Positions 1 to 5,693 of a stretch of DNA of 13,273 nt are shown here, piece after piece (the stretch's first letter is position 1; the number at the start of each line of letters is the position of its first letter). Below the pieces are notes generated by a model. That model was not told where the DNA came from. It did no database searches and saw only the letters and a list, made by a program, of their open reading frames with translations. The stretch spans positions 1 to 13,273 of the forward strand of contig CBDUBH010000092.1 in assembly GCA_965365345.1 (NCBI GenBank), in the 5' to 3' direction. The DNA is from CBDUBH01 sp965365345 (GTDB lineage Bacteria > Bacteroidota > Ignavibacteria > Ignavibacteriales > SURF-24). The position numbers and the translations under genes are program-made.

Positions 1-197
1 CCTTTATATTTTGCAATTTCATCAAGATTTTTCGAAATATTTTTTTTGGATTGCTGCCAGTCATCAAGATTTTTGTACATATCGGATAAATTCCATGTGT
101 ACTTTTCAGGAACATCTTTTCTTTCCAAAATTTGCGCCTGAATGCTGAAGGTGAGAATTAATAGAAATGCAATTAGCATTTTTGGTTTAAAGTTCAT
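1..197 (-). CDS. pepF: Oligoendopeptidase F-like M3 peptidase, N-terminal fragment with signal peptide
   Basis: This is the 5' end of a minus-strand gene that runs off the left edge; 65 codons are visible and the catalytic domain is outside the window. It starts at an ATG at 195-197, preceded by GGGAG at a normal distance. Residues 1-21 form a signal peptide: basic N-terminus (MNFKPK), hydrophobic core (LIAFLLILTF), then SIQA before Q, a signal peptidase I type site. The mature start (RKDVPEKYTWNLSDMYKN, then DDWQ) resembles the N-terminus of oligoendopeptidase F, a zinc metallopeptidase of family M3 that cleaves short peptides. The HExxH zinc motif cannot be checked here. Classical PepF is cytoplasmic, so the leader points to a periplasmic form. 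The family call rests on a short N-terminal match, so it is probable, not certain. Confidence 0.72.
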   Translation of the reverse strand, partial: MNFKPKMLIAFLLILTFSIQAQILERKDVPEKYTWNLSDMYKNLDDWQQSKKNISKNLDEIAKYK

Positions 198-223
198 GTT
201 GACTCCCAATTTTTTGAATGCAT

Positions 224-255
224 CAAAATAAGATTTTTAAAGTTAAACCTCAAAA
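224..255 (-). promoter_or_regulatory. Candidate Bacteroidota-type promoter for the M3 peptidase gene
   Basis: On the minus strand TTTTG (251-255) is followed after 19 nt by TTATTTTG (224-231). This is one mismatch from the Bacteroidota -7 consensus TAnnTTTG, with a -33 TTTG at an accepted spacing. Transcription would begin near 217, leaving a 5' leader of about 20 nt that holds the GGGAG ribosome site. A pattern match in AT-rich DNA is weak evidence alone; the position and the similar spacing at other genes in the window support it. Confidence 0.35.
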
Positions 256-374
256 TTCCATTAGGTTAGACGATCGGAATTTTCAAAAAGTTGCATTGAA
301 ATTTGTAATTAAATGATCGGATAAATTTGATTTAAAATGATTAATAAAAATTAAATCAAAATAAGGTTTGAAAT

Positions 375-424
375 AAAAAAACCGGTTCCAGAAATTCTAT
401 TGTTAAATGTCTGGTCCGGTTTTA
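375..424 (-). terminator. Rho-independent terminator after the YD-repeat protein gene
   Basis: The hairpin arms are 378-392 and 410-423. ACCGG pairs with CCGGT and CCAGA pairs with TCTGG, separated by a small internal loop, with extra A-T pairs at the base. On the minus strand the stem runs straight into a run of seven T residues. It lies 18 nt past the stop codon at 442. The other strand also has a T-rich tail, so it may work in both directions. Confidence 0.85.
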
Positions 425-441
425 ATTTTATTTAGCAGAAT

Positions 442-1344
442 TTAATTGAAATATTCGTATTCGTAACGGATCAGATAATCATTACGGTCTTTTCTGTCAT
501 AATATTTTTCTGACTTATAGCCGTATTGATTGTATTTGCTTTTAATGTTAAGACTGTTTTCCCCTTTTTTGTTGTAGATGATTTCTTCAACAATATTGCC
601 TTTACAATTATATTTCAAAATTGATCTCTTTTTTACTTTTCCATCAATATGAGTTATTACTTTTTCAATTCTTCTGCATTCACAAATATTTTCATGCTCT
701 TCGCAGCATTCACATATGTAATTTTCGTAAGTATAAATATTGCTTTTTACATATTTTCCGTTTCTGTAAAATTGGGCTTCGAGTAAATTTGATTTTTCAT
801 CATATGTGTAAACCCATTTTGCACGCTCAAATCTCATGCTTTTGCGTTCACATTCTTCAATCAAATTTCCGCGTTCGTCATATTTATAAAACCAAACTGC
901 AACTGTATCGCCAAATTTATTTAAATGTACGGTTGAAGTTAGAACACTATCATTGTAGAAATACAAAATATTTTTTTCAATGCCCGATTTGAAATTGATA
1001 TTTTTATTACCTGTTTTTTGTCCGGCAGTATTAAATTTTACCGAAAGATCATTTTCCGCAATAATTCCTTCTTGATCATAAGTATTTGCTTCAATTTCAC
1101 TTTCGTTTAAATCAGCAGAAGAAAGTTTTCTTTCGCTAATAATTTTGCCATCGCTTATTTCACAAATTATTTGAGTTATGTTTTTTGGCTTTGGTTTTGA
1201 ATCTCCGCCTTCTTTTGACCTGATTTGGTCAGTTGATGCTAATTGAATTCCGGAAATGGAATTATTAAATATCAAAAATAAGATTATTAAAAATCTTGTC
1301 CCTCCTTTAAATGACAAATCCCCAATAAAGTTTTTAGGTAACAT
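442..1344 (-). CDS. Secreted YD-repeat-like protein with Cys-rich insert
   Basis: A 300-residue protein of unknown function. Residues 1-37 look like an export signal: a long N-region with Lys/Arg, then a hydrophobic stretch (FLIILFLIF, 18-26). The middle and C-terminus carry degenerate repeats of the form Y-[DN]-x-x-G-N-L-x-E: YDERGNLIEE (155), YDEKSNLLEA (181), YNCKGNIVEE (245) and YNQYGYKSEK (271), with weaker copies near 104 and 129. The spacing is about 26 residues, except for one 64-residue gap. That gap holds a Cys/Glu-rich segment (residues 211-223: CECCEEHENICEC) that could bind metal or form disulfides. YD-type repeats form extended beta structure in surface proteins; any specific role here is unknown. 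The chosen ATG has GGG 8 nt upstream. A much stronger ribosome-site-like AAAGGAGGG lies inside the gene at 1300-1308, with no usual start codon suitably placed behind it. The gene is monocistronic, between two terminators. Confidence 0.75.
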   Translation of the reverse strand: MLPKNFIGDLSFKGGTRFLIILFLIFNNSISGIQLASTDQIRSKEGGDSKPKPKNITQIICEISDGKIISERKLSSADLNESEIEANTYDQEGIIAENDLSVKFNTAGQKTGNKNINFKSGIEKNILYFYNDSVLTSTVHLNKFGDTVAVWFYKYDERGNLIEECERKSMRFERAKWVYTYDEKSNLLEAQFYRNGKYVKSNIYTYENYICECCEEHENICECRRIEKVITHIDGKVKKRSILKYNCKGNIVEEIIYNKKGENSLNIKSKYNQYGYKSEKYYDRKDRNDYLIRYEYEYFN

Positions 1345-1470
1345 TTTAATTTCCCGAAGTTTTTACTGTAATTATTTTAATTTAAGAACAAACAATTTTC
1401 CCTCACATATATATAACGCACGAAAATTAAAGTTGTGACAAAAAAATTAAAAAAAAATTCAGAATTTTAA

Positions 1471-1500
1471 AATAAAAAAGCCCCTTTTCATTTAGGGGCT
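1471..1500 (-). terminator. Rho-independent terminator of the acyl-CoA dehydrogenase-ackA operon
   Basis: Minus-strand stem AGCCCCT/AGGGGCT (1494-1500 with 1479-1485), with an 8-nt loop, is followed by TTTTTTATTTT. It lies just past the ackA stop codon at 1534 and is the only GC-rich hairpin in the gap. Confidence 0.9.
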
Positions 1501-1533
1501 AAATAATTTATACCATAAAATATTTTATTAACT

Positions 1534-2748
1534 TTAATTTTCGGTCATTTGGTGTTTAACAATATTTTGAGTATCCATTGCAATAACGAGTTCTTCGTTT
1601 GTAGGGATCTTCAAAATTCTTACTTTGCTGTTTGCAGTTGCAAGATCAACTTCGCCTTTTGGTCTGCTGTTATTCAATGCTTCATCAAGTTCAATTCCCA
1701 AGAATTGCATATCGCCGCAAACTGCCTGGCGAACCATTTCAGAATTTTCACCAACGCCGCCCGTAAAGATTATTGCATCCAATCTTCCTAAAGCAGCAGT
1801 GTATGAGCCGAGATATTTTTTGATTCTATAGTTATATACATCAAATGCCTGAATTGCACGTTTATTACCTTGGGTAACGGCTTCTTCAAGTTCGCGCATA
1901 TCGCTGCTTTCACCGCTTAAGCCAACAACACCGCTGTGTTTATTAAGCAAAGTGTTTGCTTCGGCTAGTGTTAAACCTTCTTTTCCCATTACGTAAAGAA
2001 TTAAGGAAGGATCCATATCACCGCTTCTTGTACCCATTACCAAACCCTCAAGCGGAGTAAATCCCATTGATGTATCAATTGAAATTCCGCCTTTTATTGC
2101 CGTAATACTTGCACCGTTACCTAAATGACATGCTACAACATTTAAATCTTCAACAGGTTTGCCAAGCATTTCCGCAGCTCTTTCAATTACAAATCTGTAT
2201 GAAGTTCCGTGAAATCCGTATCGCCTGATTTTATATTTGGTATAAAGTTCATACGGAATTGCATACAAATAAGATTGCGGCGGCATATGAGAATGAAAAG
2301 ATGTATCAAAAACAGCAACTTGAGGAACTTCAGGAAGATGTCTTTTAACCGCTTGAATTCCTTTTATATTTGCAGGATTGTGCAATGGTGCAAGTTCAAT
2401 ACAATCAATTAAAGAATTCATAACATTATCTGTAACCAAAGCAGATTCTGTAAAAGTTTCACCGCCGTGTGCAACTCTGTGTCCTACAGCATCAATTTCA
2501 CTTTTATCTTTTATAACACCATGATTTTTACTTAACAAAACAGCGATCACATATTCAATTGCAATTGAATGATCGAGAATTTCACCCACGATTTTTATTT
2601 TTTCTTTTCCGTGCGGAGTGTGGGTTAAAACTGCGCTTGCCATTCCGATCCTTTCTACAAGACCTTTTGCCAGCGCAAATTGATTTTCAGTATCAATAAA
2701 TTGATATTTTATTGAAGAACTTCCGCAGTTTAAAACTAAAACTTTCAT
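1534..2748 (-). CDS. ackA: Acetate kinase
   Basis: Acetate kinase interconverts acetyl phosphate + ADP and acetate + ATP in the cytoplasm. It gives ATP during fermentative acetate formation, or activates acetate in reverse. The 404 residues match the usual family length of about 400. Catalytic residues fall where the Methanosarcina thermophila enzyme has them: Asn7 (NCGSSSIK), Arg91 (GHRVAHGGE), Asp148 (VFDTSFH), His180 (YGFHGTSY), Arg241 (GTRSGDMDP) and Glu385 (PTNEE). The adenosine loop GGVGENS is at 330-336. The protein begins at ATG with AGGAG 11 nt upstream; this AGGAG overlaps the TAG stop of the upstream dehydrogenase gene, so the two genes are co-transcribed and probably translationally linked. 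No phosphotransacetylase gene (pta), the usual partner, is in the window. The neighbour suggests a link to acyl-CoA metabolism. Identity is secure. Confidence 0.98.
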   Translation of the reverse strand: MKVLVLNCGSSSIKYQFIDTENQFALAKGLVERIGMASAVLTHTPHGKEKIKIVGEILDHSIAIEYVIAVLLSKNHGVIKDKSEIDAVGHRVAHGGETFTESALVTDNVMNSLIDCIELAPLHNPANIKGIQAVKRHLPEVPQVAVFDTSFHSHMPPQSYLYAIPYELYTKYKIRRYGFHGTSYRFVIERAAEMLGKPVEDLNVVACHLGNGASITAIKGGISIDTSMGFTPLEGLVMGTRSGDMDPSLILYVMGKEGLTLAEANTLLNKHSGVVGLSGESSDMRELEEAVTQGNKRAIQAFDVYNYRIKKYLGSYTAALGRLDAIIFTGGVGENSEMVRQAVCGDMQFLGIELDEALNNSRPKGEVDLATANSKVRILKIPTNEELVIAMDTQNIVKHQMTEN

Positions 2749-2762
2749 TTATTAAAAAACTC

Positions 2763-3698
2763 CTATGAAATTATTTTTCCTTCAGCATTGTATTTATAGA
2801 AACCTTCACCGGTTTTTTTACCGAGTTTTCTTTCACGAACCAATTTACGTAAAATAGGACAAGCGCGGTATCTCGGTTCGCCCAGAGTTTTCCATAATGT
2901 TTCCATCCAAGCTAAAACTTCGTCCAATCCCATTGCATCTGCCATTTCCAAAGGACCTACCGGAAAATTATATCCGAGTTTCATTGCGGTATCAATTCCT
3001 TCGGCAGTTGCAACACCTTCAAGTAATATATACATCGCTTCGTTAAGCAGCGGAACAATTGCGCGAGTTGTAACGAATCCGGGATATTCATAAACTTCTA
3101 CTGCGGTTTTTCCGATCTTAGCAACAAATTCTTTGATCTTTTTTACGGTTTCTTCCGAAGTATCCATTGCGCGGACCAATTCAACAAGCGGAACTTTTGG
3201 AACCGGATTTAAAAAGTGCATTCCGATAATTTTGTCAGCTCTTTCGGTAACATCTGCAATTTTTGTCAAACTCAATGTTGAGGTATTAGAAACAATAATT
3301 GCCGAAGGTTTTGCAACTTCATCAATCTTTTTGAATATCTGTCTTTTTAATTCCAGATCTTCATCAACAGCTTCAATTACAGCATCGCAATCTTGAATTT
3401 CGCTTATGTCAGTCGTCCATTTTATTCTGCTCATAATAGATTTTTTTTCGCTTTTGGTCATAGCCCAGCGATTGATTTCCCTATCCATTGATTCAGAAAG
3501 ACGGCTTTGCGCCTCATCAATTTTATCTTTGGTTCTTTCGATCAAGATTACATCCAATCCCGCATTGGCAATTGTTTGTGCAATTCCCTGTCCCATTAAG
3601 CCGGCGCCTACAATTGCAACAAGCTCAATTCTTTCTCTTTCTTCTTTTACCGGAGAACTTCCGAGAAGATCTTCCAATTTTAATTTTTCTTCATCCAT
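2763..3698 (-). CDS. 3-hydroxyacyl-CoA (3-hydroxybutyryl-CoA) dehydrogenase
   Basis: This NAD(P)-dependent dehydrogenase oxidises or reduces 3-hydroxyacyl-CoA/3-oxoacyl-CoA in beta-oxidation or butyrate-type fermentation. I start it at the ATG at 3698 (311 residues), because GGTGATC lies 6 nt upstream; a GTG four codons earlier (3710) falls inside that ribosome site. Numbering from the GTG: Rossmann motif GAGLMG (35-40), acidic NAD-ribose residue Glu58, SNTSTLS (141-147), catalytic pair His165 (GMHFLNPV) and Glu177 (LVELVR), then the C-terminal dimer domain with NFPVGPLEMADAMGLD and the family ending KTGEGFYKY. Length fits the stand-alone bacterial enzyme (280-320). One oddity: where many members have Asn in PGF-[IV]-x-N-R, this protein has Thr (PGFVTTR). 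First gene of an operon with ackA, 14 nt apart. The family is firm; chain-length preference cannot be read from sequence. Confidence 0.93.
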   Translation of the reverse strand: MDEEKLKLEDLLGSSPVKEERERIELVAIVGAGLMGQGIAQTIANAGLDVILIERTKDKIDEAQSRLSESMDREINRWAMTKSEKKSIMSRIKWTTDISEIQDCDAVIEAVDEDLELKRQIFKKIDEVAKPSAIIVSNTSTLSLTKIADVTERADKIIGMHFLNPVPKVPLVELVRAMDTSEETVKKIKEFVAKIGKTAVEVYEYPGFVTTRAIVPLLNEAMYILLEGVATAEGIDTAMKLGYNFPVGPLEMADAMGLDEVLAWMETLWKTLGEPRYRACPILRKLVRERKLGKKTGEGFYKYNAEGKIIS

Positions 3699-3704
3699 AG
3701 AAAA

Positions 3705-3711
3705 GATCACC
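3705..3711 (-). promoter_or_regulatory. Ribosome binding site that fixes the dehydrogenase start
   Basis: Minus-strand GGTGATC matches seven bases of the canonical 16S 3'-end complement (AAGGAGGTGATC) and sits 6 nt before the ATG at 3698. The alternative GTG start (3708-3710) lies within this motif and has no ribosome site of its own, so the downstream ATG is preferred. Confidence 0.7.
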
Positions 3712-3740
3712 CATAAATTTAATTTTCAAATTTTGATTTG

Positions 3741-3771
3741 TAAAAATAGTTACAATAAACTTATTAACAAA
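3741..3771 (-). promoter_or_regulatory. Candidate promoter of the dehydrogenase-ackA operon
   Basis: On the minus strand TTTG (3768-3771), a 19-nt spacer and TATTTTTA (3741-3748) resemble the Bacteroidota -33/-7 promoter; the -7 box has one mismatch to TAnnTTTG. The predicted leader is about 35 nt. Support is pattern only. Confidence 0.35.
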
Positions 3772-3824
3772 TGCAAAATCCGTTCCAAGTTAAAATATTT
3801 AGATATTTTGATGTTTTTGAAGTT

Positions 3825-4625
3825 TTAATAATCTTTTTTATTAAAAATAATAACACTTAATGTTAAAATGAGAAGCATTAGCAAAAATGAGACCGCAAAC
3901 GGTGCGTAACTATCAAGCGCTAAATTTCCCGCAATCATAACCGTTGCTTTTCCAAGCTCGCTTATTTGCGGAGTTATATAATAAAAAACTTCAATCAATC
4001 CTTTAAGAAAATTATTTTCTATAACCGGATAAATACTTTCACGCGCGGCTAAAAGCGGACTTAAAATAAAAAATACCAGATATGAAATTATCATTGCCAA
4101 AACGGAATTTCGCATCATTATGGTGATAAGCATTATCAAAGAATATATTACCGCAAAAGCATAAGTAATTGTGAAAATTGAAAGGAGAAAATTGAAATTC
4201 CAAACATTAAAAATTATGCTTGCCGTAAGCCAAATTCCGATAACCGCATAAGCTACATTTGCAAAAACGATCAACACATTTCCTAAAAATTTTCCTGCGA
4301 TCAATTGCATTCTTGAAACCGGTTTTGAAAGAAGAAGATCAATATTACCTTTTTCAAGCATATCAGATGTAATTCCCGCGGTTGCAAATATTGAAAGAAA
4401 AATTCCGCCGCCGAAAATTCCGGGAATAAATCCCAGCATAATCGCCGTTACGGTTTCATTCATAAAATCAGGATCATTAACTTTTGGGATCATATCACTT
4501 GAAAAATTTAAGACCGCTGCCAAAATTAAAATTGCAATTGTTGAAATTACCATAAAAATTTTGAAAATATTTTTTGAAAGAGCTTCGCGAAAAGTAAACC
4601 GGATTATGTGAATTATATTTTTCAA
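3825..4625 (-). CDS. ABC-2 type transporter permease
   Basis: Integral membrane subunit of an ABC exporter, 266 residues. Six hydrophobic segments are visible at about 21-40, 63-82, 112-136, 147-170, 174-193 and 240-262. Between the second and third lies EKGNIDLLLSKPVSRMQLIAGK in outline (91-112), the cytoplasmic segment typical of ABC-2 permeases (GxIxxLLSKPVSR-type), thought to contact the ATPase. The family includes NosY-like and multidrug or polysaccharide export permeases; the substrate cannot be predicted. It starts at TTG (4623-4625), which overlaps the TGA stop of the ATPase gene (TTGA). AAGGAG at 4633-4638, 7 nt upstream, supports this rare start. Tight overlap indicates co-translation with the ATPase and a shared complex in the inner membrane. 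No clear terminator follows; a 7-bp A/T hairpin at 3792-3809 is the only candidate and lacks a U-run on the coding strand. Confidence 0.9.
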   Translation of the reverse strand: MKNIIHIIRFTFREALSKNIFKIFMVISTIAILILAAVLNFSSDMIPKVNDPDFMNETVTAIMLGFIPGIFGGGIFLSIFATAGITSDMLEKGNIDLLLSKPVSRMQLIAGKFLGNVLIVFANVAYAVIGIWLTASIIFNVWNFNFLLSIFTITYAFAVIYSLIMLITIMMRNSVLAMIISYLVFFILSPLLAARESIYPVIENNFLKGLIEVFYYITPQISELGKATVMIAGNLALDSYAPFAVSFLLMLLILTLSVIIFNKKDY

Positions 4626-5548
4626 TTTTTTGCTCCTTCAGTTTTTTGAATTAAAGAAACGAAAATATCTTCAAGTGAATTTTTTATTGGTTCAACTGCC
4701 GTAATTTGCAAACCGGAACTTCGTAAAGCGTCAATTATTTCGTTTAACTCTCGTACCGTTTCTGTTTTCACTTCAAATGAAAGTCCGTTTATTTTTGAAA
4801 TGTTGAATCTTTCGAAATTGAAATTATGATCAAAACTTTCAACTGAAATTTTATATTCCATTTTATTTTCAGAAAGTTCGCTAACGGTTCCTTCTTTAAG
4901 TAAAATTCCTTTGTGTAAAATTGCCACTCTATCGGTTATCATTTCAACTTCGGAAAGTAAATGACTGTTCAAAAAGATTGTTTTCCCCTGCTCTTTTAAT
5001 CTGAGCAAAAGTTCGCGAATTTCTTTTCTGCCTATTGGATCAACGCCGTCAGTAGGTTCATCAAGAAAGATCAATTCCGGATCATTTATAATTGCCTGCG
5101 CCAATCCCAATCTTTGCATCATTCCTTTTGAATAATTTTTCACTTTTACTTTTTTCCATTTTTCAAGATTTACCAATTCCAAAAGATGATCAATTTTTTT
5201 CGGAAGTTCCCGTTCATCGCAGCCGCTTAATTTACCGAAGAAACTTAAAACTTGTTCTGCAGTAAGATAATTAGGATATTTATGATTTTCGGGCAAGTAA
5301 CCGATCTTTTTGTGAATTTTATAATTATAAATATCTTCACCTAAAATTTCTGCGCTGCCTTTTGTCGGATGAGTTATGTTAAGCAGGATTTTTACGAGTG
5401 TTGTTTTTCCTGCGCCGTTTGGTCCAAGCAATCCGAAAATTGAGCCTTTGGGAATTTCCAAATTAAGATCCTGCAAAGCATTAACTTCCCTTTTAGGAAA
5501 ATTTGTTTTGTAGATCTTTGTTAAATTGTGTGTGTGAATAATTGACAT
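4622..5548 (-). CDS. ABC transporter ATP-binding protein
   Basis: Cytoplasmic ATPase that powers the ABC-2 permease encoded just downstream. In the 308 residues: Walker A GPNGAGKT (42-49), Q-loop region GYLPEN (83-88), signature YSKGM (139-143, a common variant of LSGGQ in this subfamily), Walker B LIFLDEP (159-165) with Glu164 as catalytic base, D-loop and switch His196 (FLNSHLLSE). Residues after about 230 form a C-terminal extension of about 80 residues, as is usual in ABC-2 exporter ATPases (CcmA/NosF-like, COG1131). The ATG start at 5548 has no ribosome site, only an A-rich leader, which is common in Bacteroidota-group genes. The gene overlaps the permease by 4 nt and diverges from recQ across 145 bp. 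Function as an exporter ATPase is secure; the cargo is unknown. Confidence 0.95.
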   Translation of the reverse strand: MSIIHTHNLTKIYKTNFPKREVNALQDLNLEIPKGSIFGLLGPNGAGKTTLVKILLNITHPTKGSAEILGEDIYNYKIHKKIGYLPENHKYPNYLTAEQVLSFFGKLSGCDERELPKKIDHLLELVNLEKWKKVKVKNYSKGMMQRLGLAQAIINDPELIFLDEPTDGVDPIGRKEIRELLLRLKEQGKTIFLNSHLLSEVEMITDRVAILHKGILLKEGTVSELSENKMEYKISVESFDHNFNFERFNISKINGLSFEVKTETVRELNEIIDALRSSGLQITAVEPIKNSLEDIFVSLIQKTEGAKN

Positions 5549-5693
5549 AACATTTTTTATTTTATTGATTTATTAAAATAATGAAAATAAATTTAAAGTG
5601 AGTTTTAGTAATTTGACGTATTGATTTTAAAAAAAGTTGAAAATCATAAATATTATTTTTCCATTTTAATTTCATAAATCTGATTTGCAATAA

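Noticed and set aside
621..992. 123-codon plus-strand open frame opposite the YD-repeat gene
   Set aside because: Its Cys/His/Phe/Tyr-rich composition is the antisense of the repeats; the minus-strand frame has a signal peptide, repeats and a terminator.
3792..3809. A/T hairpin (AAAATAT/ATATTTT) as terminator of the ABC operon
   Set aside because: Seven A-T pairs only, no U-run on the minus strand, and it lies in low-complexity sequence.
3406..3828. 140-codon open frame on the plus strand, antisense to the dehydrogenase
   Set aside because: It lies over a well-identified enzyme gene, has no ribosome site and a composition typical of an antisense shadow.
5549..5693. TTGACG at 5613-5618 as a sigma-70 -35 box for recQ
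   Set aside because: No TATAAT-like hexamer at 16-18 nt spacing; the pattern does not hold up.
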